A DNA stretch of 64,000 nucleotides from Paenibacillus auburnensis (GTDB lineage Bacteria > Bacillota > Bacilli > Paenibacillales > Paenibacillaceae). Positions 47,061-55,628 of this stretch are shown piece after piece (within the stretch, counting starts at the first letter, position 1; each line of letters begins with the position of its first letter). The stretch lies in assembly GCF_927798115.1 (NCBI RefSeq), contig NZ_CAKMMG010000001.1, forward strand, positions 1,364,001-1,428,000, in the 5' to 3' direction. Position numbers and translations under genes: made by a program. Under the pieces are notes generated by a model. It saw only the letters and a program-made list of their open reading frames with translations, did no database searches and had not been told where the DNA came from.

Positions 47061-47164
47061 CTCCTGCACACCTTTCTATACAGAAAGCTTTATTCTGCCG
47101 CAACTTTCATAATTACGAAATCCCACAAACCAATCCCCCAACATGAAAAAAGGAGGGCCGCTGA

Positions 47165-47578
47165 TTATTTTTGCCAGTCGCGTTTGCTGGACCGCTGATG
47201 AACATCCAGATGAATCAATTCGGCCAAAGGCGGTATCTCCTCATGCTCAACCAGCCATTTGCGCATTTCCTTAATTGCTTCGACTTGACCATTTCCTTTA
47301 TCCCGCCAGGTCAGCAGTTCGATCACTCTGATAACCAGTGACATCAGGCTGCTGTGGCTGCTTTGGCTTTTTTCCGCCCTGATTTTTTGGATCAGCGCCT
47401 CGTTTTCCCAGTCAATCAATATCTCTTCAGCTATAGCCGGCCTCATGACCGTAAAGCTCTTATTGCAATTGCTGCAGCAAATGACCGCCAAGGGCTCCGC
47501 ACCCAAATCCACATCGATCTTCTGTTCGCAATGTTGGCAAGCAAAGCTTACCTGTATATTAACCGGTTGATTACTCAC
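47165..47578 (-). CDS. Zinc-ribbon protein of unknown function
   Basis: A 137-aa cytosolic protein with two CxxC pairs (CQHCEQKIDVD at about residues 13-16 and CCSNCNKSF at about 33-37) forming a zinc ribbon, followed by a mostly helical region. The frame is open upstream, but AGAGGAGG lies eight bases before the GTG at 47578, so I start there. The C-terminus ends in RSSKRDWQK. I do not recognise a characterised family. Confidence 0.7.
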   Translation of the reverse strand: MSNQPVNIQVSFACQHCEQKIDVDLGAEPLAVICCSNCNKSFTVMRPAIAEEILIDWENEALIQKIRAEKSQSSHSSLMSLVIRVIELLTWRDKGNGQVEAIKEMRKWLVEHEEIPPLAELIHLDVHQRSSKRDWQK

Positions 47579-47714
47579 GGGGACAGCCTCCTCTGGTAGC
47601 ATTAAAATGACACAATAATGTTTACCCATTTCCTTGGAGAAATGACCCATGCATGCAGTCTGTGTAAGGCCGGGCATTCGTTGCCCATCCGGAAACGGCT
47701 TATCACTAAACTTC

Positions 47715-48101
47715 TTAAAAGGCCTCACGAATGTGCCGGAGTCCGGCAATGCTCAAATCCTCATTCAGCTGGACGCTGATCACATCGAAGGATATTCTCC
47801 GGTCCTCCTGACCCTTCATATGCAAATAGACCTCTGCCGTGTTGCGTACCTGGCGGATTTTGCGAATATCCACCGATTCCTCCGGCGTTCCCTGCAGCGG
47901 ACTGCCGCTACGGCTCCGCACCTCAATAAATACAAGGGCGTCCCCGTGCTCAGCTATCAGGTCCAGTTCACCGCTGCGGCAGCGCCAGTTAGCCTCCAGA
48001 ATAACATAACCCTGAGAGGACAAATACAAGGCTGCCGCTTGTTCCGCAGCCGCCCCTTTAAGCTTGCGGCTGAAACGCTGACCATTGTAGGATTCCCTCA
48101 C
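47715..48101 (-). CDS. yraN: YraN/UPF0102 family nuclease-like protein
   Basis: A 128-aa protein of the YraN family, with a restriction-endonuclease-like core: GAAAEQAAALYLSSQGY, then SGELDLIAEHGDALVFIEVRSR, which contains the D..ExK-type pattern. The cellular role is unsettled. Its ATG overlaps the end of the ylqH-like gene (ATGA), and rnhB lies nearby, as in many genomes. Confidence 0.92.
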   Translation of the reverse strand: MRESYNGQRFSRKLKGAAAEQAAALYLSSQGYVILEANWRCRSGELDLIAEHGDALVFIEVRSRSGSPLQGTPEESVDIRKIRQVRNTAEVYLHMKGQEDRRISFDVISVQLNEDLSIAGLRHIREAF

Positions 48102-48403
48102 TTCAGTCTCCGTTCCCCGGCAGAACGGTCGCTTTGATAGATAAAGCTGAGTATTTCGGCCACGAGATTATAGAGCTCCGGCGGAATTTGCTGATTCAGA
48201 TCCAGCTGGGACAGCACCTCTACGAGTGCAGCATCCTCCTGTACAGCTACTCCATTCTCTTTGGCTTTCTGCAGAATCAGATCCGCGACCACACCCTGGC
48301 CTTTAGCGACAACTACCGGAGCTTCGGTTTTCCCTGGGGTATATTTCAAGGCAACAGCCTTTTTCATACTGTAGGTAAGCTCTTCATTACTCTCTTCACT
48401 CAT
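48098..48403 (-). CDS. ylqH: FlhB C-terminal-domain-like protein (YlqH)
   Basis: A 101-aa soluble protein resembling only the cytosolic tail of FlhB/YscU: AVALKYTPGKTEAPVVVAKG corresponds to the segment after the cleavage site, followed by the helices VADLILQKAKENGVAV and LNQQIPPELYNLVAEILSF. The NPTH autocleavage motif and all membrane helices are absent. It is coupled to the FliK-like gene upstream (overlapping start), an arrangement that mirrors FliK acting on the FlhB tail. Confidence 0.88.
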   Translation of the reverse strand: MSEESNEELTYSMKKAVALKYTPGKTEAPVVVAKGQGVVADLILQKAKENGVAVQEDAALVEVLSQLDLNQQIPPELYNLVAEILSFIYQSDRSAGERRLK

Positions 48404-50610
48404 ATGCGGTAATCGACTCCTTTATAGGAATCCGGAACGTAATCGGCCAGCTTCGCCGCAGTTTGAGCGGATGCGGATGCCGAATCCGCTTCCGGTAACG
48501 GCTCTGTCCGCAGGCTCGACAGCTGGTAACCGATGGACTCCACTGCCGCCGCCACATCATCCCGCCGTTCTTCCAGCAGCTCAAGTACCCACGGATCATT
48601 GTTATGCAGCTTCAGGCTAACGATCCGGTCCACAACCTGAACGTCGACCATTATCTGGCCCAACTGCTTCATGTCGAGATCAAACCAGAGCCGGCAATTC
48701 GCCGCATCCAGTTCCCCCTTGCGGCCCCGCCGCGACTGAATATGAACAGATGCCGTCTCTTGCCCGTCTGCACCCCGCAGCGGCAGAAACAGTGTCACCT
48801 GTGCGAAAGGCGCCGTGCGGTCCGTATTCAGCAGCAGCTGCTGGCCCGTTAGCTGTTGGATCAGCTGGCCCGCGGCTTCCTTGACCGCGGGCGGGGCGTC
48901 GCTGCTGCCCATCACCTGCAGCAGCACACCCTTCAGCGTATCGGCGGCATCCGCCCCGCCGATAGCTGGCTGCAGCGCCGCGGCCGTAGGCGCTGCCGCG
49001 GTGCGCACGTCCGCGGCTGCCGGCGCGCCGCCGCGGACCGCCTGCTGCTCGTGCTCCGCACCGAGCAGCTTCAGTACCCGCCCTACCCAAGACTCCGTGT
49101 CTTGGGCAGGGGCGGGTGCCCCTCCCGGCTGCTGCGCAGACGCAGCCGGGTTATCCCCGCGCGGCGCACCAGCCGCGGGGGCCTGCTCTTGCCCCGCCGC
49201 TCCAGGCGGGGCGTTACCGGCTGCAGGCTGGGCGGGTGCCCCAGCCTGCTCTGTGAGCTGCGGCAGCGTGCCGCGCAGCTCAGTGAGGACGCCCTGCAGC
49301 TTTGCGAGCAGGGCACCCCCGGTGGGCTCCGCAGCCACCGGCCTTGCAGCACCCCCCATTGCTTCGGGATCTGCCCCCTTCACTGCATTACCATCAGCTT
49401 CCGTAGGCGCCGGATTGCCGGCAACTCTTGCAGCATCTGCAGCCCCCGGCTTGGCAGCAGTTCCTGCTGCCTCTGATCCGGTGCTCCCCGCCGCATTCCC
49501 TTGGAGCCCTGCAGCGGAGGGCGTTCTTGCCGTATCTGCAGTTCCTGGCTTAGCGACAGTCCCCGCTCCCTCGGCTTCAGCACTTCCCGCGATATTCGCT
49601 TGAGCACCTGCAGCAACAGTCCCGGCTACCGGCTGTTCTTTACCAGTGCCTGTTTTGGAAAGTGCACCGCCACCGGCGGATTCCCCTTCAGACGGCACTC
49701 CGCTTGCTACAGCACCTTCCGGCTCCTGATCGCCTGTTCTTATCCCTGCTGCTCCGGCAGCCTGCTCAGATTTCCCTGCGGAAGCCCGATGCAACTCTGC
49801 GTGTTGTGCAGCTGGTTTCGTGTCAACCGCAGCCTCATCTGTCACGGCAGCATTAACATTACCTTTGCCTGCTGCCAAGCGGACATCTTCCGCTTTATTC
49901 CCGGAAGCAGGCTCGACCGCCGCTCCGGCACTTGCAGCAACTCCAGCACCACTAGTCGTGGCCTGCTTATCCGGACGAGTGATAGTATTGCCGCCGCTGC
50001 TGTTGTCTTCCTCCTGTTGAACCCATGCTCCAAGCTCTGTTTCGAGTTTGGCCAGCAGCTCATGCAGCTTCGGTCCAAAAACGGCCTGCTGAATCCCCTT
50101 CACACTCTCCGCCGTAACCGGAAGGCCACGTTTAACCGAGATGACGGCAGACTCCAGCCATTCTGAAGTCGGAACGCCCTGCGGCTTAGCATTCATTACA
50201 GCATCCAGCTTTGCAGCTGTCTCTTTGGTCAGCGGCAGTCCCCCTGACAGTATCGCCCGAATAATTTCCTTCCCTGCCTTGGAGTCCGTGAGACCGAGTG
50301 ACTCCAGGGCTTCACCCATCATTTGCGGGGATGACAGTGTAGCATCACTAAGGGAGACCGGCTTTAGGACCGGCAGCCCACCCTCGCCGGGAGGTGCAAC
50401 CTGCAGCGTCATCGTCTGTCCGGGCTGCAGCGGAGTTTCCAGCTCAGCACGGACCGATGTGCCCTGAATTTGTACTACCGCCTCTTTACCGGTATCCGAT
50501 ACGCTGAGGACGAGACCACGGACAACCTGGCCTTCCTTCAGTTCCAGCGCTTTAGCTTCACCAGGCTTACTGTCTCCAAGCAGACCACGAATTAAAGATC
50601 CGATATTCAT
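48400..50610 (-). CDS. ylqG: FliK-like hook-length-control-type protein (YlqG)
   Basis: A 736-aa protein with a conserved N-terminal beta-rich part (about residues 20-75), a helical region to about 205, a very GC-rich Ala/Gly/Pro low-complexity middle (about 205-540) with imperfect repeats of the AGTAAKPGAADAAR type, and a C-terminal Flg_hook-like domain (about 595-710; FAQVTLFLPLRGADGQE, then CRLWFDLDMKQLGQIMVDV). It is a FliK relative outside the fla operon and is paired with ylqH. The role is unknown. Confidence 0.82.
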   Translation of the reverse strand: MNIGSLIRGLLGDSKPGEAKALELKEGQVVRGLVLSVSDTGKEAVVQIQGTSVRAELETPLQPGQTMTLQVAPPGEGGLPVLKPVSLSDATLSSPQMMGEALESLGLTDSKAGKEIIRAILSGGLPLTKETAAKLDAVMNAKPQGVPTSEWLESAVISVKRGLPVTAESVKGIQQAVFGPKLHELLAKLETELGAWVQQEEDNSSGGNTITRPDKQATTSGAGVAASAGAAVEPASGNKAEDVRLAAGKGNVNAAVTDEAAVDTKPAAQHAELHRASAGKSEQAAGAAGIRTGDQEPEGAVASGVPSEGESAGGGALSKTGTGKEQPVAGTVAAGAQANIAGSAEAEGAGTVAKPGTADTARTPSAAGLQGNAAGSTGSEAAGTAAKPGAADAARVAGNPAPTEADGNAVKGADPEAMGGAARPVAAEPTGGALLAKLQGVLTELRGTLPQLTEQAGAPAQPAAGNAPPGAAGQEQAPAAGAPRGDNPAASAQQPGGAPAPAQDTESWVGRVLKLLGAEHEQQAVRGGAPAAADVRTAAAPTAAALQPAIGGADAADTLKGVLLQVMGSSDAPPAVKEAAGQLIQQLTGQQLLLNTDRTAPFAQVTLFLPLRGADGQETASVHIQSRRGRKGELDAANCRLWFDLDMKQLGQIMVDVQVVDRIVSLKLHNNDPWVLELLEERRDDVAAAVESIGYQLSSLRTEPLPEADSASASAQTAAKLADYVPDSYKGVDYRI

Positions 50611-50944
50611 GCCGTTACCCTCCCTTCCTACTCTATATAGATTGACTTATGATTTTCTATTTGGGATTGGCCGTGACTACAGAGAATGTTTGGACTTCCA
50701 GCCGCTGTTGTCGTAAGAATTTCTTGATTTTACCCGCTATCAGCGGTAGAAATCCGAAGACTGTTTATGCTTTCGATGCTAGCTTTCCTTCGGAAAGTTT
50801 TCAGGCGGACGCTAACGCTCTACAGTTCCAAAATTCCCTTCCGCCACCTTTCCCCAAATTGTATATTTTCAAGTCATACTATATAACTGTTTTTCTTAAT
50901 CATTATATCGACATTCTTGCACTTTTTATGAAAGAGGTATCATT
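50611..50944. repeat. 334-bp spacer with several inverted repeats, possible interspersed element
   Basis: No coding frame of merit. The segment 50690-50840 contains small hairpins in series: CCGCT-ATC-AGCGG (about 50732-50745), CTTTCC-TTC-GGAAAG (about 50783-50797), and the related stretches GATGCTAGC and GGACGCTAACGC. This layout looks like a non-coding interspersed repeat unit, which I infer and cannot confirm without other copies. A SigD-like -10 (GTCGATAT, minus, 50905-50912) lacks a correctly spaced -35. Confidence 0.4.
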
Positions 50945-51571
50945 CTAAAATAAAGTCTGCTGTTCAGCCAGGATTCTTCCGATGAAGCTGCGCCGGTGCA
51001 ATGGTGTTGGCCCGAGTGATATAATCTGCTCCCGGTGCAGCTTAGTCGCATAGCCTTTATGTATTTTAATCCCGTAGCCAGGATATAATTCCTCCCACAA
51101 GCCTTCACATAACCGGTCACGGGTCACTTTTGCAACAATGGAAGCCGCTGCAATAGACTGGCTGTTGGCATCCCCTTTGATAATCGCCTGCTGGGGCTGC
51201 GGAAGATCAATTTTCTCGGCATCAATCAGCAAATAATCCGGGGTATGGGCAAGTCCCTCAACCGCTTTTTTCATCGCCAGGCGTGAGGCCTGCTTAATAT
51301 TTATTTCATCTATAACCGTAGACTCTACATGGCCGACACAGACTGCCAGCGCCTGCTCCATAATGATCTCATACAAGGCATCCCGCTTCTTGGCGGTCAG
51401 CTTCTTGGAATCGTCCACACCGTCAATAATCAGGCCTTCCGGCAAAATCACCGCCGCAGCAACCACATCACCAAACAGGCAGCCTCTGCCCACCTCATCT
51501 ACACCGGCAATCCGGCGGTAGGATTGCTCCCAGCCCGCTTTTTCAAATTTCAGCATATCAATCGTACTCAT
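50945..51571 (-). CDS. rnhB: Ribonuclease HII
   Basis: Cleaves RNA in RNA:DNA hybrids and at single embedded ribonucleotides. The 208-aa protein has the catalytic DEVGRG motif near residue 25 (two acidic residues plus the GRG that reads the 2'-OH), the later LLIDAEKIDLP Asp, and IAAASIVAKVTRDRL with the fourth carboxylate. After GRG it reads CLFGDVVAAAV where most family members have PLAGPVVAAAV. Confidence 0.94.
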   Translation of the reverse strand: MSTIDMLKFEKAGWEQSYRRIAGVDEVGRGCLFGDVVAAAVILPEGLIIDGVDDSKKLTAKKRDALYEIIMEQALAVCVGHVESTVIDEINIKQASRLAMKKAVEGLAHTPDYLLIDAEKIDLPQPQQAIIKGDANSQSIAAASIVAKVTRDRLCEGLWEELYPGYGIKIHKGYATKLHREQIISLGPTPLHRRSFIGRILAEQQTLF

Positions 51572-51701
51572 TATTTCTCCACCGCCATATCAATTTATCA
51601 GGTCATCTACTAGCCAGCTTATCACAAGAAGACTTCCGGAGGCATCCCTCTTTTTAATTATAAACCCAGCTTTCCAACGGGCGGATCCTGTATGAAAACA
51701 C

Positions 51702-51732
51702 AAAAAAGCCACCCAAACTCTTGGATGGCTCC
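51702..51732 (-). terminator. Intrinsic terminator downstream of rbgA
   Basis: Minus strand stem AGCCATCC / GGGTGGCT with an 8-nt loop, then six Ts. It lies about 20 bases after the rbgA stop and separates it from rnhB. Confidence 0.8.
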
Positions 51733-51751
51733 AATCCGATAATCTCCGTAC

Positions 51752-52612
51752 TTAAGGCGTTTCCAGTGTAAACGTCCCTAGTTTGCCTGCACGCAGCTCA
51801 TGCAACAGGGTCCGGGAAGCCTTCTCCAGGTCCACACGCCCGCCACTGATCAGACAACCGCGCTTGCGCCCTACCGCTTCCATGACCGCCACAATTTCAT
51901 CCGGATTCTCCAGATCTTCGGGCAGCTTCTCTATTCCAAAACGCTCCTGGAACCGTGAGCCGTAATCCTTGACCAGATATTTCACCGCGTAAAAGGCGAT
52001 ATCCTCAATATTAAGAACTTCTTCCTTAATCGCACCGGTTATCGCCAGACGGTAGCCTACTTCCTGGTCCTCAAATTTCGGCCACAAAATACCGGGAGTA
52101 TCCAGAAGCTCCAGATTTCCGCCCGTCTTAATCCATTGCTGGCCTTTGGTGACACCAGGACGATCCCCGGTGATAGCAATGTTCCGGCCCGCCATCCGGT
52201 TGATCAGCGTTGACTTACCCACATTCGGAATACCCACGATCAAAGCCCGGCTCGCCCGTGGATTCATTCCCTTGGCGATTTGCCGGTCAATTTTCTCCTT
52301 GAGCAGCAGCTTAACCTGCTCTGGAATCTCCTTGATACCGGTTCCGGTAGACGCATCTACAGGATGGGCAACATGGCCTTCTGCTCTAAAGTATGCCAGC
52401 CATTTGCGCGTCGCCTCAGGATCTGCCAGATCGCTTTTATTGAGAATAATCAGTCGTGGCTTATCCCGCAAAATATCGTCAATCATCGGATTGCGGCTGG
52501 AAAGCGGCAGACGGGAATCGAGCAGTTCTATTGCAACATCAATCAGCTTCAGCTTGTCCTCGATTTGCCGTCTAGCCTTCGTCATATGACCGGGAAACCA
52601 TTGAATGGCCAT
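51752..52612 (-). CDS. rbgA: Ribosome biogenesis GTPase RbgA (YlqF)
   Basis: Circularly permuted GTPase needed for a late step of 50S assembly. The 286-aa protein has [17 protein letters not shown] at the start, the G4 motif LNKSDLAD before the G1 loop [12 protein letters not shown], then G3 DTPG, the order diagnostic of permutation, and a C-terminal RNA-binding helical domain. The ATG at 52612 follows GGAGGTG; a GTG three codons upstream overlaps that site. Confidence 0.96.
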   Translation of the reverse strand: MAIQWFPGHMTKARRQIEDKLKLIDVAIELLDSRLPLSSRNPMIDDILRDKPRLIILNKSDLADPEATRKWLAYFRAEGHVAHPVDASTGTGIKEIPEQVKLLLKEKIDRQIAKGMNPRASRALIVGIPNVGKSTLINRMAGRNIAITGDRPGVTKGQQWIKTGGNLELLDTPGILWPKFEDQEVGYRLAITGAIKEEVLNIEDIAFYAVKYLVKDYGSRFQERFGIEKLPEDLENPDEIVAVMEAVGRKRGCLISGGRVDLEKASRTLLHELRAGKLGTFTLETP

Positions 52613-52647
52613 TGCCGTCACCTCCTTTGACTTTCTGTCAGCTTATT

Positions 52648-53268
52648 TTAATGATTAATTACAGTAATATCTTTGACCGGCCAGAAGATCAGATCGGCAC
52701 GGCCGACAATATCCCCCAGCGGCACATAGCCGATCATCCGGCTGTCCGTACTGTCTGAGCGGTTATCTCCCATTACAAATACATGTCCTTCCGGTACAGT
52801 ACCGTCCGGCAATTCTTCATTCGGGAAATCCTTGTTATTATAGAGAGCATTGTTATTATGCGCTGCATCAATCGCACCCTGAATATACGTTTCGTCTACA
52901 GGTTCGCCGTTAACAGTTACGACATCCCCTTCCACTTTCACCGTGTCTCCAGCTACTGCAATGACCCGCTTAATAAAATCTCTGCCTTCCGATGGCACAT
53001 GGAATACAATAACCTCACCCCGCTGCGGAGAGCGGATGTCATACAAAATCTCATTCACAATTACCCGTTCACCGGTGTGGAAATTCGGCTGCATGGATGG
53101 TCCATCGACAATAAACGGCTTAAACAAAAGCCAGCGTATCAAGATTACCAGAACCAATGCAATGGCTATCGCCTTTATCCATTCAAGCACTTCATTTTTC
53201 TGCTTTCGAGGGTTCTGGCCGCCTGGTTCCACAGTCTCGCCTTGTCCCTGCTGTAAATCCTGCTGCAT
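52648..53268 (-). CDS. lepB: Signal peptidase I
   Basis: Membrane serine protease that removes signal peptides. The 206-aa protein has a cytosolic N-terminus, one membrane helix (about residues 29-50), the catalytic Ser in DGPSMQPNF and catalytic Lys in DFIKRVIAVAGD, and the MGDNRSDSTDSR box. An extra segment (TYIQGAIDAAHNNNALYNN) lies between the strands before the substrate pocket. It sits between rplS and rbgA. Confidence 0.96.
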   Translation of the reverse strand: MQQDLQQGQGETVEPGGQNPRKQKNEVLEWIKAIAIALVLVILIRWLLFKPFIVDGPSMQPNFHTGERVIVNEILYDIRSPQRGEVIVFHVPSEGRDFIKRVIAVAGDTVKVEGDVVTVNGEPVDETYIQGAIDAAHNNNALYNNKDFPNEELPDGTVPEGHVFVMGDNRSDSTDSRMIGYVPLGDIVGRADLIFWPVKDITVINH

Positions 53269-53449
53269 AGTTCACCGTCCTCTCTTTATGTTACTCTCAC
53301 TATACAACCACTATACAACAAAAAAACTCCTGCCAAAAACTCCTCCACGAATTACTCCTTCAGGAGGCCTTTTCGGAAGAAGCTGATCCTAAGGCATATA
53401 TGTTTAAGTTCAATGTTTGCATCACAAAAAGAAACGGTACTGTCTGCAA

Positions 53450-53482
53450 GAAAAAAGAAAAGGGCTTGAATTCAAGCCCCTT
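53450..53482 (-). terminator. Intrinsic terminator of rplS
   Basis: Minus strand: a stem around AAGGGGCTTGAA / TTCAAGCCCTTT followed by TCTTTTTTC, some 15 bases after the rplS stop. The perfect core is GGGCTTGAATTCAAGCCC. Confidence 0.8.
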
Positions 53483-53495
53483 CTTTGTCACTATT

Positions 53496-53840
53496 CTAGC
53501 GACGGATTTCTTTAATTCTTGCAGCTTTACCGCGAAGTTCACGAAGATAGTACAGCTTCGCACGACGAACTTTACCACGACGAGCCACTTCGATTTTCTC
53601 GAGCTTAGGCGAGTTGATTGGGAAAGTTCTTTCCACACCAACACCGTAAGAAATTTTACGAACTGTAAAAGTCTCACTGATTCCACCGCCGCGACGTTTG
53701 ATTACAACGCCTTCGAACAACTGGATCCGTTCACGAGTTCCTTCGATAACTTTTACATGCACCTTCAAAGTATCACCTGGACGAAAACTAGGGATATCTT
53801 TACGAAGTTGCTCTTGCGTAATTGCTTGTAGGATATTCAT
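53496..53840 (-). CDS. rplS: 50S ribosomal protein L19
   Basis: Ribosomal protein L19 at the 30S-50S interface. The 114-aa protein has the signature [13 protein letters not shown] and [27 protein letters not shown] (the second spans about residues 44-72) and ends in [15 protein letters not shown] precedes the ATG. It has its own promoter and terminator, so it is a single-gene transcript here and not the tail of the trmD operon. Confidence 0.97.
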   Translation of the reverse strand: MNILQAITQEQLRKDIPSFRPGDTLKVHVKVIEGTRERIQLFEGVVIKRRGGGISETFTVRKISYGVGVERTFPINSPKLEKIEVARRGKVRRAKLYYLRELRGKAARIKEIRR

Positions 53841-53940
53841 TTAGGACTTCCTCCTTCCGTACAGGTGTTCTTGCCTCTTCCGGAGAGACCTTTGCTCTCC
53901 CTCATTATCCGCAGCGGACCACCGTATTCCACACAACAGA
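53841..53940 (-). promoter_or_regulatory. Structured rplS leader, possible L19 autoregulatory element
   Basis: The ~100-nt leader can fold with GGTG and CACC closing two hairpins, TCCGC-T-GCGGA and GGAGAG(loop)CTCTCC. L19 leaders are known in Bacillota, and this one has the right place and size. The assignment to that family is inference. Confidence 0.4.
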
Positions 53941-53944
53941 AATA

Positions 53945-53973
53945 ATAGTATCATAAAAGATAGGCAATTACAA
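53945..53973 (-). promoter_or_regulatory. Sigma-A-type promoter of rplS
   Basis: Minus strand: -35 TTGTAA (53968-53973), 17-bp spacer, -10 TACTAT (53945-53950). Confidence 0.65.
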
Positions 53974-53985
53974 CATAATTTTTGA

Positions 53986-54282
53986 TTATAACGGCATCAT
54001 ATCCCGTTTTTTCGCCTTTGCCTTACAGTCCTTGCATAGTCCGACAACGCTTCCATTGTCCTGGGCATAAAATATCAGCTTCCCGTTCTTCTTCTTGCAG
54101 GAGGAGCAAGGCTGCTCAACAGTGCTTTGCTTTGCTTTACGATGTCTGTCCATTGATATTACGTTGCTGGCAGTACCCGTTCCCGGACTTTTGGGCTTGC
54201 TGCTACGGCTCCGGGATACAAAAGAAACAGCAATAATAACTAACACTACCATCAGAACTGCTGCATATACCATTTGGCTCAT
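53986..54282 (-). CDS. Small membrane-anchored CxxC protein, unknown function
   Basis: A 98-aa protein with an N-terminal membrane helix (about residues 3-23), a basic linker and a small domain with two CxxC pairs (CSSCKKKNGKL and GLCKDCKAKAKK), probably a zinc ribbon on the cytosolic side. GGGAG precedes the ATG. No family name is recognised. It lies just upstream of the rplS promoter. Confidence 0.7.
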   Translation of the reverse strand: MSQMVYAAVLMVVLVIIAVSFVSRSRSSKPKSPGTGTASNVISMDRHRKAKQSTVEQPCSSCKKKNGKLIFYAQDNGSVVGLCKDCKAKAKKRDMMPL

Positions 54283-54449
54283 CGCTCCCTTGACCTCTCA
54301 CAGTCAAAAATAGTAAATAGACCGCACTTAAATGATGACTGAGTGACGGTCTGTTCCCGCTGCCAAGCTCAAGCTCCGCTGCATAAGACAGCTAATCTTT
54401 AGCCCATTTTACCATACATACGGATCAAATTACAGTGACACCGGGCATC

Positions 54450-54465
54450 CTGGACTATAGTCCAG
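54450..54465. promoter_or_regulatory. 16-bp perfect palindrome upstream of the lipoprotein gene
   Basis: CTGGACTATAGTCCAG reads the same on both strands and lies about 100 bases before the lipoprotein start, inside an otherwise unremarkable 279-bp spacer (54283-54561). It could be a dimeric repressor site. A weak promoter (TTCAAT, 16 bp, TACTAT) follows it. Confidence 0.35.
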
Positions 54466-54561
54466 CAGAGGAACCCGACTGCAGCCTGTTCTTCAATTAT
54501 TTACCATAATATATACTATTGATACTACATAGGCAGACAAGAATTTTTGTAGGAGGTAATA

Positions 54562-55566
54562 TTGTTGAGAAAAAAACATAGCACAGCAATAATCGCGGCA
54601 GTCACCGTCTTCTCGTTGGTGCTGCTGGCCGGCTGCAGGGAGCTTCCCGGCAAGGAGGCTGCTGATAATCAGCTTGAGGAGAGCTTTTCTGGTGATAACG
54701 GCACTCCCTTTCTGGAATCACTTAATCTCGGACTCAGTGAGGCTGCAGAAAGTGTAAGCCAAGACATCGAGGAAGCTGCCGGTAATGTACAGGAAGCTGC
54801 TGGCAGTGTACAGGAAGCCGTCCAGGAAGCTGCAGCAGAGGTAGCGGACCAGATTAATGAGAGCGGACTAAGACAAGATCTTACAGTGTCATTGAAGAGC
54901 GGGGATTCAACAGAGCTTATTCTGGATAATGCGGTCGGCAAAATCGAAGTCGTCTCGGTTGAAGGAGATACCGTACATGTATCAGCATCTGTTATCGCAC
55001 ATAACCCGGTGACCAAAGAAGTTGACCAGAAGATTCTGGATAATGCCGAGGTTTCAATCGAGAGCAGCAGCGGCAAGCTTATGGTATCCGCTCATCCCAA
55101 GGACAGTCCCAAGAAAGACCTGTGGACCTGGGCGCAAAAGAAATACAAGCATTCCGATTTCAGCATCAACTATGTAATTGAAGTTCCGGCGGGCATCACC
55201 AGATATGAGATAAATAATAATGTTGGTTCGGTTCAACTGAGTAGCCTCCAGGGCACCTTCAAGATTATCAGCGATGTCGGAACAATTTCTCTCCAGGATG
55301 TTCAAATTACCGGCAAGTCCATTGTTCAAACGGATACCGGTAGCATCTCTCTTGGACTAGGCAGTATGACCAGCAGCAGCAGCCTTACAGCCAGCAGTGA
55401 CGTAGGCGCTATAAAAACAACACTGACCAGCGGTCTTAAATGCACCGTGAAGGCTTCAAGTGAGCTTGGCGCGATTAGCGGTGTATCCAAAGGCAAACAG
55501 GACTATAATGGAGGCGGACCGCTGCTCGCCCTCTCTACTGAGATCGGCGCCATTACCGTCCGGTAA
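54562..55566 (+). CDS. Lipoprotein with DUF4097-type beta-helix domain
   Basis: A 334-aa exported lipoprotein. The signal peptide ends in the lipobox LLAGC (Cys25). Residues about 65-100 are a helical heptad repeat (EAAGNVQEAAGSVQEAV). The rest is a DUF4097-like repeated strand-turn unit, seen as NAVGKIEVVS, NNVGSVQLSS, SDVGTISLQD, TDTGSISLGL, SDVGAIKTTL and TEIGAITVR. Such domains are adhesin-like and often linked with envelope stress systems; no function can be given. The start is TTG at 54562 or 54565 behind AGGAGG. Confidence 0.8.
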   Translation: MLRKKHSTAIIAAVTVFSLVLLAGCRELPGKEAADNQLEESFSGDNGTPFLESLNLGLSEAAESVSQDIEEAAGNVQEAAGSVQEAVQEAAAEVADQINESGLRQDLTVSLKSGDSTELILDNAVGKIEVVSVEGDTVHVSASVIAHNPVTKEVDQKILDNAEVSIESSSGKLMVSAHPKDSPKKDLWTWAQKKYKHSDFSINYVIEVPAGITRYEINNNVGSVQLSSLQGTFKIISDVGTISLQDVQITGKSIVQTDTGSISLGLGSMTSSSSLTASSDVGAIKTTLTSGLKCTVKASSELGAISGVSKGKQDYNGGGPLLALSTEIGAITVR

Positions 55567-55586
55567 TAGAAAAACATTCAATAAAG

Positions 55587-55625
55587 CGGGCTATCCCAAT
55601 TCAACTTGGGAAAGCCCGTTTTTTT
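55587..55625 (+). terminator. Intrinsic terminator of the lipoprotein gene
   Basis: Plus strand: CGGGCT and AGCCCG with inner TCCCAA/TTGGGA, followed by seven Ts, about 20 bases after the stop. Confidence 0.85.
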
Positions 55626-55628
55626 CAT

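Noticed and set aside
47579..47749. 57-codon N-terminal extension of the zinc-ribbon protein
   Set aside because: It overlaps the end of yraN and lacks a ribosome binding site, while AGAGGAGG precedes the internal GTG.
48815..49603. Plus-strand frame of 262 codons within ylqG
   Set aside because: Open only because the GC-rich region lacks stop codons. The product is a Ser/Ala/Pro/Cys mixture without domains.
50905..50912. SigD-like -10 (GTCGATAT) upstream of ylqG
   Set aside because: Seven of eight bases match, but the only TAAA upstream is 12 bases away where about 15 are needed, and the site is ~300 bases from the gene.
53290..53350. Terminator after the lepB promoter region
   Set aside because: CTCCT/AGGAG words recur but do not form one consistent stem followed by a T run on either strand.
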